Assembly (NCBI RefSeq): GCF_011421635.1
Contig: NZ_WTLI01000014.1
Location: 62,001 to 126,000 of the forward strand
Direction: 5' to 3'
From: Paenibacillus turpanensis
Lineage (GTDB): Bacteria > Bacillota > Bacilli > Paenibacillales > YIM-B00363
Length of the DNA: 64,000 nucleotides
Shown: positions 16,669 through 28,764 of the stretch, one piece after another
Layout of the letters: every line of letters begins with the position of its first letter
Position numbering within the stretch: the first letter of the stretch is position 1
Translations under genes and position numbers: made by a program
The notes under the pieces: model-generated
What the model was told of the DNA's origin: nothing
The model's database searches: none
Seen by the model: only the letters and a program-made list of their open reading frames with translations

Positions 16669-18336
16669 TTATGCTTTGCTCGTAGAAGTGACCGGTTGAG
16701 CCGTTGCGGACGTTTCCCGAGCCGGTTCGGCACTGGATTGTGCTGGCGCGGGCACTTCCCGAGCTGGTTCCGCACCGGATTGCGCTGGCGCGGGCACTTC
16801 CCGACGCGTTTCGGCACTGGATTGGGCAGGCGCTGGCGCGACTGCCCGCGGTGCCGGTTGCCCGGCAGGCTTAGCCCCAGGCTTCGGCTTTTTCATCGCG
16901 GCCTCTGCATCCTCGTCGTGGATTCGCCGTGCAAAAAACAGCGCAGCCAGCAGAAAGCCTGTGGAGCAAAGCAGCGCCACCTTATATGGATACGCCTCCG
17001 TCGTCGCACTGGCAGGCGTCACAGATCCCGTCAGCCCTGCAGACGCCTCTACGCTAGCCCCCGCTCCCGTCATGGCAAGCATCGTTGCGATGATGCTGCT
17101 TAGGATGGCCACGCCAAGCGCGGAGCCGAGACGATTTTGCACCTGAAACAGTGCCGTTGCCTGCCCCATAGAAGGCGGAGAGATCGTGGCAAACGCAGAC
17201 GCCTGCACGACACCAACCGCATTTCCTAAGAAGAAGCCGGTGAAAAACAGCAGCGCACGAATGAGCCAAGGGTTCGTATCCGGTGTAACGAAGCTAAGCA
17301 GAATAAACATTCCGATTGCACACAGTAAAGCGATCGTCATCATGCGGCGCGGCCCCAGCCGGGTAAAAATCCGCGGCACAAGCTGCGACGACACCATCAG
17401 GCCGAGCGCCTCGGGGAACGTGGTCAGCCCCGCTTCCAATGCAGAGGCATGAAACGCATCCTGATACATGAGCGGAAACACGTAAAGCATACCGAGCAAA
17501 CCAGCGGCAATACAGAACGAATTCAGTCCCATCGTCCGGTATAACCGATTGGAGAAAAGACGGACATCCAGCATCGGCTGCTCCGACCTGCGCTCCAGCA
17601 CAACAAAATACACCAGCAGGGCCGCACCTGCGATGACGGAGCCCCATATTTCCGGCGAGCCCCAGCCTTTGAGCGGCCCCTGCGTTAAACCATACATCAG
17701 CAGCGCAAAGCCTGGCGTACAGGTTAAAAACCCCGGCAAATCGAAGCGGCGTTTCCCTGCTTCCTTGTAATTCTCCAAAAACAGCAGCCCAAACAGCAAT
17801 GCAAGGATGCCTATGGGAAGGTTGACATAGAATACTGACCGCCAAGAAAACGTGTCCACCAGGAACCCGCCCAGGACGGGCCCCATCGCTGGCGCAAGCG
17901 CGATGGGGAGAACCACGATCCGGGCAATCCGCGGCCGCTCATGCGGCGGGAACGTCCGGTATAGAATGGCGAGCCCGACCGGAGTCAGCAGCCCGCCGGC
18001 TGCCCCCTGTACCATACGGTACACGTTCAGCTCCGTCAGGCTTCCGGCGAAGCCGCACATGGCCGAGGCCGCGGTGAACACGGCCAGTGCCAGCAAGAAA
18101 ATCTTCCTCGACCCGAAACGGTCGCCAAGCCAACCGGATACCGGCAAGCATAAAGCCAAGCTGACGAGGTAGCCGACGTTGAGCGTTCCGAGCGCCGCTG
18201 CCGGGACTTGCAGCTCCTCGCTGATCGTAACAAGCGCAACATTAACGATCGTCGCATCCATCGCCGCCATGAACATGGCACTAATATAGACAATACAGAC
18301 GACAACTCGCGTATTCAGCGACAGCTTCCTATTCAC
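16669..18336 (-). CDS. MFS exporter, DHA2/EmrB-QacA type, probable bacillibactin exporter
   Basis: A 555-residue transporter with 14 predicted transmembrane helices, motif A as GWLGDRFGSRK and the antiporter motif near PLVGPVLGG-like AMGPVLGGFLVD. Its GTG start overlaps the mbtH stop (GTGA), so it belongs to the siderophore operon and most likely exports the finished catecholate. The last 75 residues form an unusual tail rich in Pro, Ala and Ser, with three near-identical 14-residue repeats (EVPAPAQSSAEPAR type) encoded by 42-base repeats. The tail should be cytoplasmic. An alternative role in general drug efflux cannot be excluded from sequence, but the overlap with mbtH favours the siderophore. 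Confidence 0.88.
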   Translation of the reverse strand: MNRKLSLNTRVVVCIVYISAMFMAAMDATIVNVALVTISEELQVPAAALGTLNVGYLVSLALCLPVSGWLGDRFGSRKIFLLALAVFTAASAMCGFAGSLTELNVYRMVQGAAGGLLTPVGLAILYRTFPPHERPRIARIVVLPIALAPAMGPVLGGFLVDTFSWRSVFYVNLPIGILALLFGLLFLENYKEAGKRRFDLPGFLTCTPGFALLMYGLTQGPLKGWGSPEIWGSVIAGAALLVYFVVLERRSEQPMLDVRLFSNRLYRTMGLNSFCIAAGLLGMLYVFPLMYQDAFHASALEAGLTTFPEALGLMVSSQLVPRIFTRLGPRRMMTIALLCAIGMFILLSFVTPDTNPWLIRALLFFTGFFLGNAVGVVQASAFATISPPSMGQATALFQVQNRLGSALGVAILSSIIATMLAMTGAGASVEASAGLTGSVTPASATTEAYPYKVALLCSTGFLLAALFFARRIHDEDAEAAMKKPKPGAKPAGQPAPRAVAPAPAQSSAETRREVPAPAQSGAEPAREVPAPAQSSAEPARETSATAQPVTSTSKA

Positions 18337-18662
18337 TGCGAGCTGCCCGAACCGGTACCGGAACCGAACCCGGTAAGACCTGCCCCTACTCGCTCCCCGC
18401 CGGAATTAACGGCATCCATATGCGCATGATCTGCGTTATCGCTGTTTCCAAGCGTATGTTTCGACTGGATGCTTGTTGGGCGCATATCTGTCCAGTTCGT
18501 GTTGATATACTCTTGGCAGGCCTCCCGGCTCTGCCGCTCGAACACCATGCTCCAGCCCTGCGGCACTTGAATGTAGGCGGGCCAGAGCGAATGCTGACCC
18601 TCATCGTTTACTAACACATGGTATTCGGCATCCTGCATTTCAAACGGATTCGGATGTTTCAT
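18333..18662 (-). CDS. MbtH-like protein with extended tail
   Basis: A 109-residue protein. Residues 1-65 are a clear MbtH domain with NPFE near the start, VLVNDEGQHSLWPAY, VPQGW and NWTDMRP, the three conserved tryptophans included. MbtH proteins bind adenylation domains of NRPSs and are often needed for their folding and activity. The remaining 44 residues are a Gly/Ser-rich low-complexity tail, absent from typical family members of about 70 residues. The start lies three bases after the dhbF stop behind GGGAGG, and its stop overlaps the exporter start. Confidence 0.95.
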   Translation of the reverse strand: MKHPNPFEMQDAEYHVLVNDEGQHSLWPAYIQVPQGWSMVFERQSREACQEYINTNWTDMRPTSIQSKHTLGNSDNADHAHMDAVNSGGERVGAGLTGFGSGTGSGSSQ

Positions 18663-18665
18663 CGC

Positions 18666-21600
18666 CTAGTTTCCTCCCCTGCTCAATTCGCCCTTGGTAT
18701 GCAGCTCTTCTAGCTTCCGCGCAAGCACCTGCCCAATCTCCGCCAGCGGCCCCGGCTGACATAAGTCCTTATGCTTACATTCAATGTCATACTGTAAAAT
18801 GTCCCCTTGCACATAGGGATTCCACGCCTCCGGATAAATCGGACCAAACCAGTCCGGAATCAAGGTCGAGCGGAAAAATAACACGTCGCCGCGTGAAGGC
18901 ACCGGTACATATTCGCATAGGAGCCGAACCGAGTTCACATACGTATTGCGGAGCTTCACAATCGTCTCCTCATCCAAGCTGGCGAGTGCACTGCCGTCGC
19001 TGCGCAAAATTTGGATGACGCGCTGCATATCAATCGGTTGATCGCCCTGATCGCCCAAGCTGTCCGGGTCGTACCCGCCAAGCGCGAGCAGCGCATTCAG
19101 CGCCTCCTCCTCATCCGGCGACTTACTGATCGGCAGGAATTGCCCCGGGTACGCGTCCAGCATCACGATGAGCGGCACCTCGTCACCCTGCTGCTCAAGC
19201 AGACTGGCCATCGCCTGGATGACATTGCCGCCGAGCGACCAGCCGAGCAAATAGTACGGCCCCTTCGGCTGGACGGTACGGATATGCCGCACGTAATCGG
19301 CGGCCATCTGGTCCAGCGTCTGCGGCAGCGTCTCTTCCCTTGCGATGCCGCGCGCCTGGATGCCGTACAGCGGGTACTCCGGACCGAGCTGCTTCATCAG
19401 CCCGGCGTAGCACCAGCTCAGGCCGCCGGCCGGATGGACGCAGAACAGCGGCGTCCGCTCGCCTTTTGTGCGCAGCGGCAGCAGCACATCGAGGGCGGCT
19501 TGGCTCGTGCCCATTTCGAGGCGTTCGGCAAGCGCAGCTACGGTCTGCGCCTCGAACAGGATGCCGATGCCCGGGTCGACGCCAAGCGCCTCGCGCATCC
19601 GGTTGATCAGCTGCACCGCGAGCAGCGAGTGTCCGCCGAGATCGAAGAAGCCGTCGTCGATGCCGACGCGCGGCAGCCCCAGCACTTCGGCGAAGAGCCC
19701 GCAAAGCAGCTCCTCCTGCGGGGTACGCGGCGCGCGGCCGGACAGCTCCGCCGACAGGTCGGGCGCCGGCAGCGCCTTGCGGTCCAGCTTGCCGTTCGGC
19801 GTGAGCGGCAGCACCTCCATCTGCACGATTGCAGATGGAACCATGTAGTCCGGCAGCGACGCGCCGGCGAACCGCTTCAGCTCGGCGCCCTCCGGCGCGG
19901 CCCCCTGCTCTGGCACGATGTACGCCGTCAGCCGCTTGTCACCCGGCTGATCCTCGCGGACGATCACCGCCGCCTGCGCAACGCCGGGATGCTTCGCGAG
20001 CGCGGCTTCAATCTCGCCGAGCTCAATGCGGAAGCCGCGAATCTTTACCTGGTGGTCGGCGCGTCCGATATAATCGAGCGAGCCGTCCGCCAGCAGCCTT
20101 GCCAAGTCGCCGGTACGGTACATCCGGCTGCCCGGCGGGCCGTACGGATCGGCGACAAACCGCTCGGCGGTCAAGCTTGGGCGGTTCCAATAGCCGCGCG
20201 CCAAGCCTTCGCCGGATACGTGCATTTCACCGACGACTCCGGTCGGAACCGGCTGCAGGTACTCATCGAGCACATAGATGCGCAGGTCCGGGATGCTGCC
20301 GCCGATTAAGCTGCTGTTTCCGGCCTCGGCATGGCTGCGATCCAGCGCCATGTAGCTGACATGGACGGTCGTCTCCGTAATCCCGTACATGTTGACCAGC
20401 CGCGGCGCATCGTCGGCATGCCGCGTATACCAATCCTCAAGACGGCCCAGCTCCAAAGCCTCGCCGCCGTAAATGATATAACGCAGCGCAAGCTGGCTTC
20501 CGACCTGCGGATTCTCCCGATCGGCCTGCATCAGCTGATAAAACGCGGACGGCGTCTGATTCAGAACCGTCACCTTTTCCCTTGCCAGCAGGCGCAGGAA
20601 TTCATCCGGCGAACGGCTTACCGTATGCGGAACGACGACTAAGCGGCCTCCATACAGCAGCGCCCCCCAAATTTCCCACACCGAGAAATCAAAAGCGTAG
20701 GAGTGGAACAGCGTCCAAGCATCCTTTTCGCCAAAATGATACCAGTGGTCCGTTTCCGTAAACAGCCGGATCACGTTGTGATGCGGGATAACAACGCCCT
20801 TCGGCTTTCCGGTCGAGCCGGAGGTATAGATGATGTACGCCGGGTGGGACGGCTTTAAAGGCTCAGTCCGATCGGAATCGCTCGGATTGGCCGATGGACT
20901 ATATTCCAGCGCCTTCTGCGTATCCTTGTCGTCGAGAACGACGGCCGGCTTGCGGCTTTCCTGCGGAATCACCGAGGCCGCTTCGCTGCTAGTGATGACG
21001 CAAAGCGGGTCCGCGTCCTCCAGCATGTACGCGATGCGGTCAGCCGGATACGAAGGATCGAGCGGCAAATAAATCGCCCCTGCCTTCAGCACGGCCAGCA
21101 GCGCCACGACCATGTCTAGCGAGCGCGGCATCGCCAGCGCAACGACCTTCTCCGGCCCCGCTCCTTGGGCAATTAGCAGATGCGCGAGCCGGTTTGCTTT
21201 TTCATTCAGCTCGGCATAGCTGAGAGCCTCATTCTCATACGTTACAGCCGTTGACTGCGCGTACGTCTCCGCCATCTGTTCGAAAAGTGACGCTAAATTA
21301 TGGCCGCCATGCGCCGCTTGAACAAGGGCTCCCAGAGTGGGGTTCGCTATCTCCGCGGATGCAGCAGCAGCTTCGAGGGCAGAAGCCGAGGGCGAGCCAG
21401 CACGTTTCCATTCCCGTTCAACTCGCTGCCACTCCTCCGGAAGCAGCAGATCAAGTCGTCCGATAGAGCGTTCCGGCTCCTGCACAACCGCCTCCAGCAG
21501 CTTTAGGAAGCGTGCAGCCATCCGTTTCACGGTACTCTTTTTAAACAAATCGGTCCGGTATTCAAACCAGCCGTGCAGCCCTTGCGGCGAGCCGTCTGCA

Positions 21601-24600
21601 GCCCGCTGCTCACTGAGCTCCAGCGTCAGATCAAATTTGGCCGAGCCGACGTTGTACAGCTTCGCGCTCGTTTGAAGTCCCGGCATGCTCATTTCGGCAT
21701 CCGGGGTGCTCTGATAGGCCAGCATCACCTGGAACAGCGGGTTTCTGCCTTTGGCCCGCGCCGGGTTCAGCACCTCGACAAGCCGATCAAACGGAATATC
21801 CTGATGCTCATACGCATCCAGGTTCACTCGCCGCGTCCGCTCCAGCAGCTCCCGGAAGCTCGGGTCGCCCGAGGTGTCCGTGCGCAGCACGAGCGTATTG
21901 ACGAAGAAGCCGACGAGCGGGTCCATCGCATCGTCATTGCGTCCAGCAATCGGGCAGCCGATCGGAATATCTTGGCCTGCCCCGAGCCGGGACAGCAATG
22001 CCGCCAGCGCAGACTGAACGACCATGAACAGGCTGGCATTGCATTCCTTTGCCAGAAGTGCCAGCTGCTGATGCAGCTCAGCGGAAATGGTAACATCCAG
22101 CGTACAGCCCTCATTCGGGTGATCCGCCTCAGCCGCGGCAACCTCTCCCTGGTCGGCGGTCCTGTGCGCGGAGGAAAGCCCTGCGTCAACGGGCAGCTCC
22201 AGCTGCTCCGGCACGCCGTCCAGCGCCTTGCGCCAGTAAGCGAGCTGCTGCGCATACAAGCTGTCCGGGTCGCTCTCGCCCCCAAGCAGCTCCTGCTGCC
22301 ACAGCGCGTAATCCGCGTACTGCACCGGAAGCGGCTGCCACTGCGGCGCCTCCTCCCGGCTGCGCGCCGTATACGCTGCGGCAAGGTCGCGGCTCAGCGG
22401 ATTCAAGGACCAGCCGTCGCCGACGATATGGTGCAAAAGCAGCAGCAGCGCATGCTCGTTCGGCCCGGCGGCGAACAGCTCGGCGCGGAACGCCGGCTCC
22501 TTCGCCAAGTCGAAGGTGTAGCGCACCGCCTGCGCCAGCCGCTCCTCCAGCTCCGCTTCGCTTACTTGCGTGACGCTTAGGCTCGGCTCCGCCTCGCTGA
22601 TATCCAAAACCACCTGCCGCGCCGTACCGCCAACAGCCGGGAACACCGTGCGCAGCACCTCATGGCGCTGCACCACATCACGAAGCGCGGCCTGCAGAGC
22701 TTCCAATTGCAGCGGCCCGCTCATTCGGATCACCAGCGGAATATTGTAGGTCGGGCTCGGGCCCTCCAGCATATGCAGGAACCATAAGCGCCGCTGAGTT
22801 AGGGACAGCGGCAGTTGCTCCGGCCGTTCCACAGGTCGCAGCGGCGGCCGAGCCGCCTTCGCCTGATCCAGCCTGCCGGCCAGCGCGGCGACGGTCGGCG
22901 CCTCGAACAGCTGTCCGATTCCAAGCTCAACGCCAAGCACGTCACGAATCCGGCTCATCAGACGAGCCGCCAGCAGGGAATGCCCGCCGAGATCAAAGAA
23001 GCTGTCGTCGATGCTTACATGGGGTAGGGACAGCACCTCCGCAAACAGAGAGCAAATCATTTCCTCCTGCGGCGTACGCGGATCTCGCCCTGTTCCGGCC
23101 AAGGACGGACCCGGCGCAGGCAGCGCCTTGCGGTCCAGCTTGCCGTTCGGCGTGAGCGGCAGCTCCGGCATCAGCACAACGGCCGACGGCACCATGTACT
23201 CCGGAAGCTCTGCGCGTACGGCATCGCGCAGCTCGAGCGGATTCAGCCGCTCCGCAGCGGCCTCCGTCAAGGTCACATAGGCGACCAGCCGCTTATCACC
23301 CGGCTCATCCTCGCGCACAATGACAGCCGCTTTGACCACATCGGGATGCGATACGAGCACTGTTTCAATTTCACCAAGCTCAATGCGGAAGCCGCGCACT
23401 TTGACCTGAAAATCCGCCCGGCCGATATAATCGATCGAGCCGTCCGCAAGCCAGCGCGCCACATCGCCCGTCCGGTACATGCGGGCGCCCGGCGGCCCGT
23501 ACGGATCGGCGACAAAACGTTCCGCCGTCAAATCCGGCCTTCCGTTATACCCGCGCGCGAGACCGGTTCCGGCGATATACAAGTCGCCCGGAACCCCGGC
23601 AGGAACCGGCTGCAGCCCGGAATCCAAAATATAAATCTGGGTATTCCATATCGGTTTGCCAATCGGCGGCGTACCCTGCTCCATACGCGGCAGCGTCACG
23701 GCCGTCGACCAAATGGTCGTTTCCGTTGGGCCGTATAGATTGGTCACCTCGCAGCGGCGCCCCTGCAGCGCCCGCAGCAAATGTCCCGGAAGCGCCTCGC
23801 CGCCGACCATGACACGCAGCCCATCGAGACTGTCCGGCTGGTTTGTAAGTAAGCTATGCCATAAAGCGGGCGTTGCCTGCATCGCCGTAATCTTATGTCT
23901 GGACAGAAGGCCAGCGAGCGCCGGAGGGTCCTGCACCTCTTCTTTCGCGGCGACGACAACACTTGCTCCGCTGAGCAGCGGCAGGAACATTTCCAGCATG
24001 GAAATATCGAAGGCTACGGTCGTCACGGCAAGCAGCCGGTCCTTTTCCCCAAGAGCAAACCGTTCCTGCATGGAGAAAAGGAAGTTAACCAGCCCTTCCA
24101 TGGCAACGACGACGCCCTTCGGCTTCCCGGTTGATCCCGAGGTGTAGATCACGTAAGCTGGGCGCAGCAGTTCCGAGCGGTTCATTGCCCTTCCCGCTTC
24201 GGCTTCGCTCACCCGAAGATTGTTTTGCGGCGAAGCCGCCAAGGCATCCACGGTGTCCGGCGCATCGACCGCCCACTGCGGCGGAACCGCATCGCCAGCT
24301 GGCAGCAGGCTGAGCACTTCGGAAAGCCGTGCCGATAAACGGGCTGCCGTAAGCACACACACCGGCTTTGCATCCTCGATCATGTATGCGATGCGATCCG
24401 CCGGATAGTCAAGATCAAGCGGCACATAGGCCGCGCCGCATTTTAAGACGGCCAGCATGCCGACGATCAGCTCCGGTGAACGCGGCAGGGCGAGAGCAAC
24501 GAGGCTCTCCGGCCCAACTCCCTGCTTCTGCAGCAGGTGAGCCAGCTGATTCGCGCGCTTGTTCAGCTTTGCATAGCTGAAGGTCTGATCCTGCCACAGC

Positions 24601-26036
24601 ACTGCAGGAGCATTCGGCGTCCGGGCGGCCTGCGCCTCGAACAAACGCGGAACCGTAACGTTCGGAAGCGTTCGACGCGTATCGTTCCACCCCGTCAGCA
24701 CCAGCTCGCGTTCTTCAGGCAAGATTAGCTCCAATTCACTAACATAAGCCGAAGGCGCTGCGCCGGAGAGCGAATCGAGCAGGCGAAGCAAACGGCTTTG
24801 ATGCGCCGCAGTTACCTCCCCGCTGTATGCCTCCGGATTCGCGTCGACATCAATTCGAATCCCCTTTCCATCCTGTCGATCATGTACGTTAATGGACAAA
24901 TCGTCCACCGGGCCGGCGGATAAATTATGGGAAACCCCGCGGTAACCGGCAAACGTAAGGCCATAGTCAAAAGGCATGATGTTCACCATCGGCCCGAACA
25001 AGCGCTGGTTATCCCCGAGCAGCTTCAAATCGCGCCGCATTTCTTCATGCCGGTATTTCTGGCGCCGCTTTGCCTCTCGAACTTCGCCGGCAATATGCCC
25101 GATCAGCTCCGCTACCGTCATATCCGCCCGCACCGTAAGGCGCAGCGGCACAATGTTCATCACCATGCCGGGGACATTAATCGCGGCCGAGCCCATCCGG
25201 CCCATCATCGGAAGCCCGAGCACAATGTCCTGCGAGCCTGTGATACGGTGCAAATAAATCGCGATGGCGGCAATTACCGCGTCATGCCAGCTGCCCGCTG
25301 CGCTCTTCGCCAGCTCCTCCAGCCGGGGAGCCGCCTGCGGCAGTAAATGCCCGCTGCGGCGGATAAATGTTTCCGAAGTGCGGGGAGCACGCTCCGCCAA
25401 GCTCACCACCTCGGGCCGATCCTCAAACCGATCCAGCCAAAAGCGGCGGTCCTGCTCATATTTCTCCGAAGCCCGGTATGCCTCATCCTCCTGCAGGACA
25501 CGCTCCAAGGAGCCGAAGCCGCCTTTTTCCAGAGCACGGTTATCCACAAGGGCTGTATAAATTTTAGCCACCCGCTGTGCGATCAGGGCAAAACCAAACC
25601 CATCCATCACCGCATGATGAATGCGCTGGTACCACAGGTACCGGCTTGGCGTCACCTGAAGCAGCGCCTCGGTGAAGAGCGGATCGCGCGTAAGGTCAAC
25701 CGGCTTCGCCATATCGCGGCGCATCCACGCCTGGGCCGCCTCCAGCGGGTCGGCTTCCGAGCTCACATCGATCCGATGCAGCGTCCACTCCGGCGCTTCC
25801 TCCTCCACCGTCTGCCACGGACCCTCCGCATCCTCGCCAAAACGTATGCGCAGCGCCTCCGTCTCTTGGATCGTCTGGCGCAGCGCCTGCTCGAACCGGA
25901 CAGCATCAAGAGGCCCGTCGATTTCGATATATTCCGCCGCATTAAAAATCGGATTGCCGGGGTCCAGCTGCTGCGCAAACCATATTCCGGCCTGCGCGCC
26001 GGACAACCGCCAGCGTACCGCTTGAGCCGTTGCCAT
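18666..26036 (-). CDS. dhbF: Bacillibactin NRPS DhbF (C-A-PCP-C-A-PCP-TE)
   Basis: A 2456-residue dimodular synthetase. Domains in order: C1 (about 10-440, HHAVMDG at 140-146), A1 (about 465-990), PCP1 ([14 protein letters not shown]), C2 (about 1095-1530, HHIVGDG), A2 (about 1590-2090), PCP2 ([14 protein letters not shown]) and a C-terminal thioesterase with GWSLGG. Reading the ten specificity positions by eye, A1 gives DILQMGLIWK, one change from the glycine code, and A2 gives DFWNIGMVHK, the threonine code. C1 should join 2,3-dihydroxybenzoate from DhbB to Gly, C2 should add Thr, and the thioesterase should trimerise and cyclise three units to the trilactone. The start follows AAAGGGGGG and lies 15 bases after dhbB. 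Confidence 0.97.
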   Translation of the reverse strand: MATAQAVRWRLSGAQAGIWFAQQLDPGNPIFNAAEYIEIDGPLDAVRFEQALRQTIQETEALRIRFGEDAEGPWQTVEEEAPEWTLHRIDVSSEADPLEAAQAWMRRDMAKPVDLTRDPLFTEALLQVTPSRYLWYQRIHHAVMDGFGFALIAQRVAKIYTALVDNRALEKGGFGSLERVLQEDEAYRASEKYEQDRRFWLDRFEDRPEVVSLAERAPRTSETFIRRSGHLLPQAAPRLEELAKSAAGSWHDAVIAAIAIYLHRITGSQDIVLGLPMMGRMGSAAINVPGMVMNIVPLRLTVRADMTVAELIGHIAGEVREAKRRQKYRHEEMRRDLKLLGDNQRLFGPMVNIMPFDYGLTFAGYRGVSHNLSAGPVDDLSINVHDRQDGKGIRIDVDANPEAYSGEVTAAHQSRLLRLLDSLSGAAPSAYVSELELILPEERELVLTGWNDTRRTLPNVTVPRLFEAQAARTPNAPAVLWQDQTFSYAKLNKRANQLAHLLQKQGVGPESLVALALPRSPELIVGMLAVLKCGAAYVPLDLDYPADRIAYMIEDAKPVCVLTAARLSARLSEVLSLLPAGDAVPPQWAVDAPDTVDALAASPQNNLRVSEAEAGRAMNRSELLRPAYVIYTSGSTGKPKGVVVAMEGLVNFLFSMQERFALGEKDRLLAVTTVAFDISMLEMFLPLLSGASVVVAAKEEVQDPPALAGLLSRHKITAMQATPALWHSLLTNQPDSLDGLRVMVGGEALPGHLLRALQGRRCEVTNLYGPTETTIWSTAVTLPRMEQGTPPIGKPIWNTQIYILDSGLQPVPAGVPGDLYIAGTGLARGYNGRPDLTAERFVADPYGPPGARMYRTGDVARWLADGSIDYIGRADFQVKVRGFRIELGEIETVLVSHPDVVKAAVIVREDEPGDKRLVAYVTLTEAAAERLNPLELRDAVRAELPEYMVPSAVVLMPELPLTPNGKLDRKALPAPGPSLAGTGRDPRTPQEEMICSLFAEVLSLPHVSIDDSFFDLGGHSLLAARLMSRIRDVLGVELGIGQLFEAPTVAALAGRLDQAKAARPPLRPVERPEQLPLSLTQRRLWFLHMLEGPSPTYNIPLVIRMSGPLQLEALQAALRDVVQRHEVLRTVFPAVGGTARQVVLDISEAEPSLSVTQVSEAELEERLAQAVRYTFDLAKEPAFRAELFAAGPNEHALLLLLHHIVGDGWSLNPLSRDLAAAYTARSREEAPQWQPLPVQYADYALWQQELLGGESDPDSLYAQQLAYWRKALDGVPEQLELPVDAGLSSAHRTADQGEVAAAEADHPNEGCTLDVTISAELHQQLALLAKECNASLFMVVQSALAALLSRLGAGQDIPIGCPIAGRNDDAMDPLVGFFVNTLVLRTDTSGDPSFRELLERTRRVNLDAYEHQDIPFDRLVEVLNPARAKGRNPLFQVMLAYQSTPDAEMSMPGLQTSAKLYNVGSAKFDLTLELSEQRAADGSPQGLHGWFEYRTDLFKKSTVKRMAARFLKLLEAVVQEPERSIGRLDLLLPEEWQRVEREWKRAGSPSASALEAAAASAEIANPTLGALVQAAHGGHNLASLFEQMAETYAQSTAVTYENEALSYAELNEKANRLAHLLIAQGAGPEKVVALAMPRSLDMVVALLAVLKAGAIYLPLDPSYPADRIAYMLEDADPLCVITSSEAASVIPQESRKPAVVLDDKDTQKALEYSPSANPSDSDRTEPLKPSHPAYIIYTSGSTGKPKGVVIPHHNVIRLFTETDHWYHFGEKDAWTLFHSYAFDFSVWEIWGALLYGGRLVVVPHTVSRSPDEFLRLLAREKVTVLNQTPSAFYQLMQADRENPQVGSQLALRYIIYGGEALELGRLEDWYTRHADDAPRLVNMYGITETTVHVSYMALDRSHAEAGNSSLIGGSIPDLRIYVLDEYLQPVPTGVVGEMHVSGEGLARGYWNRPSLTAERFVADPYGPPGSRMYRTGDLARLLADGSLDYIGRADHQVKIRGFRIELGEIEAALAKHPGVAQAAVIVREDQPGDKRLTAYIVPEQGAAPEGAELKRFAGASLPDYMVPSAIVQMEVLPLTPNGKLDRKALPAPDLSAELSGRAPRTPQEELLCGLFAEVLGLPRVGIDDGFFDLGGHSLLAVQLINRMREALGVDPGIGILFEAQTVAALAERLEMGTSQAALDVLLPLRTKGERTPLFCVHPAGGLSWCYAGLMKQLGPEYPLYGIQARGIAREETLPQTLDQMAADYVRHIRTVQPKGPYYLLGWSLGGNVIQAMASLLEQQGDEVPLIVMLDAYPGQFLPISKSPDEEEALNALLALGGYDPDSLGDQGDQPIDMQRVIQILRSDGSALASLDEETIVKLRNTYVNSVRLLCEYVPVPSRGDVLFFRSTLIPDWFGPIYPEAWNPYVQGDILQYDIECKHKDLCQPGPLAEIGQVLARKLEELHTKGELSRGGN

Positions 26037-26051
26037 ATGACGCCCCCCTTT

Positions 26052-26984
26052 CTACCTCAAATAATCTGCGTTCGGCAGTACCAACTGCGCCTGCCCCGAT
26101 AACAGCTTCCACCAGCGGGATAATGTCGGCTCTTCCGCAAGCTCCACGAAAGTAACCTCCGCGCCTTCGCGGCGCCATTTTTCCACTAGACTCATCATCC
26201 GCACCGAATCTAATCCCAAATCCATCAAGTTATCCTCGTCGGCGATGACCTTGCTCTCCACTCCGAGCAGCTCGGCAACCTGCCGGCGAATTTCCGGCTC
26301 CGAAAACGCCCCTGCCTCCGAAGCCACCGCTCCCGCCTGCACCGCAGCATTCCCGAGCGCTTCCAGCACCTGCGATGTCGTTGTCACGACGGCACAGCGC
26401 TCCGCCGCATATTTCAGCGCCATTAGATGGTAGTCCTCAGAGAAATCGGCCAAGGCATCCGCGATGAAAAACGGCTCGATATCCTTCATAAACGCCTCGG
26501 ATGCGCTCAATAAGCAGCCGATATGCGCGTACACCCCGCACACCATCAGCTGATCGCGGCCTTGTTCAATCAGAAGGTCATGCAGGTTCGTTTTTTGAAA
26601 AGCGCTGTAACGCCATTTGGTGAGCAAAATGTTCTTCTCCGACGGCTCGAGCGCCTGCACGATGGCCTTCGGCTCCTCCCCGCCAGGGATGCCGTTGCCC
26701 CAGAAGTCCTGAAGCAGTCCACGCTGCTCCAGTGTCTGCGCACCCGGCTGCGCCGAGTAAATGACGGGGATGCCCAGCTCGTCGCAGCGCTGCTTAAGCG
26801 CTTGGATATGTACAATTAATTCGTTTAAGGGTGATGCATCCGGCGTGAATGCCGCCAAAAAGTAGTTTTGCATGTCATGTATTAAAAGAGCTGCACGCTT
26901 CGGATCGGGTGTCCAATTTACTTTATTTGCTGGCAGCTCGGATGCTTTCGGCATTGGATACGGGGTAATTTTTGGAATCGCCAT
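26052..26984 (-). CDS. dhbB: Isochorismatase/aryl carrier protein DhbB
   Basis: A 310-residue bifunctional protein. Residues 1-205 are the isochorismatase hydrolase that removes pyruvate from isochorismate to give 2,3-dihydro-2,3-dihydroxybenzoate; LLIHDMQNYFL carries the catalytic Asp and GVYAHIGCLLSA the active-site region. Residues 230-300 are an aryl carrier domain with the phosphopantetheine serine in DLGLDSVRMM. An Ala/Gly-rich linker joins them. The gene lies seven bases after dhbE and 15 before dhbF. Confidence 0.96.
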   Translation of the reverse strand: MAIPKITPYPMPKASELPANKVNWTPDPKRAALLIHDMQNYFLAAFTPDASPLNELIVHIQALKQRCDELGIPVIYSAQPGAQTLEQRGLLQDFWGNGIPGGEEPKAIVQALEPSEKNILLTKWRYSAFQKTNLHDLLIEQGRDQLMVCGVYAHIGCLLSASEAFMKDIEPFFIADALADFSEDYHLMALKYAAERCAVVTTTSQVLEALGNAAVQAGAVASEAGAFSEPEIRRQVAELLGVESKVIADEDNLMDLGLDSVRMMSLVEKWRREGAEVTFVELAEEPTLSRWWKLLSGQAQLVLPNADYLR

Positions 26985-26991
26985 GGACGAG

Positions 26992-28764
26992 TCACTTCCT
27001 CTCTAAAGTTAAAAGCTCCGTTATTTTTCTGCGCAAATCCTTTTTGCTGACCTTGCCGAACGCGGTCTTCGGGAACGCCTCCGCGTATTCGACACGGTCG
27101 GGAATTTTATATGCAGCGACGCCGCGTCCCCGCAGGAAGGCTCTCAGCTCGGCGGCTGACGGCTTCGGCTCGCGGGCGATGACGAAGGCGCAGGTGCGCT
27201 CGCCGAGAAAATCATCGGGCATCGAGACGACAGCCGCATCATGGATGGCCGGATGCGCCAGCAGGTGATTTTCGATTTCTTCGGCCGCTACCTTTTCGCC
27301 GCCCCGATTGATTTGATCCTTCACGCGGCCTTCCACGATAATGTATCCCTGCGGCGTCAGGCGAACGACGTCGCCCGTGCGGTAAAAGCCGTCGCTCGTA
27401 AACGCCTTGGCGTTGTGCTCCTCCGCCTTGTAGTAGCCGCGAATCGTATACGGGCCTCGCGTCAGCAGCTGCCCCGTTTCACCCGGCTCGACCTCGCGGT
27501 CGTCCTCATCGACGATCCGCAGCTCGTCATACGCCGACATCGGCCGGCCCTGCGTATGGATCACGATCTCCTCCGGGTCGTCGAGCCGCGTATAATTGAC
27601 GAGCCCTTCGGCCATGCCGAACACCTGCTGCAGCTGGCAGCCGAGCACCGGCTTCACGCGGCGAGCCGCTTCGGCGCTGAATTTGGCTCCGCCGACCTGC
27701 AGCACCTGCAGGCTGGACAGGTCCGCCGTGCGCGTCGCCACCGCCTCCAGCCACATCAACGCCAGCGGCGGAACAAGCGCCGTAATCGTTACCCGCTCGC
27801 GTTCGATGAGCGGGAACGCTTCGTCGGCGCTCGGCCCCGGGCTGAGCACGACGGTGCCGCCGGCGTACAGCGTCCCGAGCGCTCCCGGGGAGCTGAGCGG
27901 GAAATTATGCGCCACCGGCAGCGCCGCCAGGTATACGCTGGTTTCGTCGAGCCCGCACACGTCGACGCTTGCCTTGAGGCTGTAAATGTAGTCGTCATGC
28001 GTGCGCGGAATCAGCTTGGGCAGGCCGGTGCTGCCACCGGACAGCTGGAACAGCGCCACGTCGCTGGATCTCACTAGCGGCAGGGCTTGCCCCGGGCTAG
28101 AGGCCTCCGCAGCTTCCGTTACCTCCACGCTCATATCGCTTAGAGCCGCTGCGGTTTCCCCAGCTGCGGCATCGCTCCGCTTCCCTGCGATAACAAGCGC
28201 CCCAGCCCCTGCTCCAGGCTTCGCGGCTTGTTCGGCTGCGGCCCCTTTCGCATACACCTCATCCAAGCCAACCTGGCCGCCCTCGGGCACCCCCGCTACG
28301 ATGACTTGCCGCAGCTGTGGTACCTCCTGCTGCACTTCAGCTGCGAGCTTGCGGTAATCGAAGCCGCCAAATTTATCGGGAATCACATAAGCCGCAGCTT
28401 CTGCGAATTGGCTGAAATATTTGATTTCACTGCTTCGATGCGAAGGAAGCGCCATAATCGGTTTCGCTCCCAGCCGAAACAATCCGAAGACCACTTCAAT
28501 AAAGGCAGAACGATTGGGCAGCTGGACCACGACCCGATCCTTCGATCGAATTCCCAGCGCCGCAAAACCATACGCTAAACGGTCCGCTCTTTGATCGAGC
28601 TCCTTATAGGTCAGCCGCTCGTCACCGGAGACGACGGCTGTACGCTCCCCGAACCGCTCCGCGCGATCGCGCAGCAGCTCGCCAAACGTAATCCCCTCCC
28701 AGCAGCCGGTCTGCCGGTAATAGTCTGCTAGCTCTGCCGGCCAAGCCGGACAATCTGACAGCAT
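26992..28764 (-). CDS. dhbE: 2,3-dihydroxybenzoate-AMP ligase DhbE
   Basis: A 590-residue adenylation enzyme that activates 2,3-dihydroxybenzoate and loads it on the DhbB carrier. Family motifs: [26 protein letters not shown], and the C-terminal lysine in [12 protein letters not shown]. The ATG at 28764 ([18 protein letters not shown]) follows AGGAGGG; the frame stays open 65 codons upstream but that stretch looks noncoding. The protein is longer than the usual 540 or so residues because of an Ala/Gly-rich insertion of about 50 residues before the P-loop (around positions 185-240). A 262-base gap separates it from dhbC. Confidence 0.95.
   Translation of the reverse strand: MLSDCPAWPAELADYYRQTGCWEGITFGELLRDRAERFGERTAVVSGDERLTYKELDQRADRLAYGFAALGIRSKDRVVVQLPNRSAFIEVVFGLFRLGAKPIMALPSHRSSEIKYFSQFAEAAAYVIPDKFGGFDYRKLAAEVQQEVPQLRQVIVAGVPEGGQVGLDEVYAKGAAAEQAAKPGAGAGALVIAGKRSDAAAGETAAALSDMSVEVTEAAEASSPGQALPLVRSSDVALFQLSGGSTGLPKLIPRTHDDYIYSLKASVDVCGLDETSVYLAALPVAHNFPLSSPGALGTLYAGGTVVLSPGPSADEAFPLIERERVTITALVPPLALMWLEAVATRTADLSSLQVLQVGGAKFSAEAARRVKPVLGCQLQQVFGMAEGLVNYTRLDDPEEIVIHTQGRPMSAYDELRIVDEDDREVEPGETGQLLTRGPYTIRGYYKAEEHNAKAFTSDGFYRTGDVVRLTPQGYIIVEGRVKDQINRGGEKVAAEEIENHLLAHPAIHDAAVVSMPDDFLGERTCAFVIAREPKPSAAELRAFLRGRGVAAYKIPDRVEYAEAFPKTAFGKVSKKDLRRKITELLTLERK

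Noticed and set aside
19011..20309. 432-codon open frame opposite dhbF
   Set aside because: Antisense to the adenylation, carrier and thioesterase domains; composition is Arg/Gln-rich with no motif.
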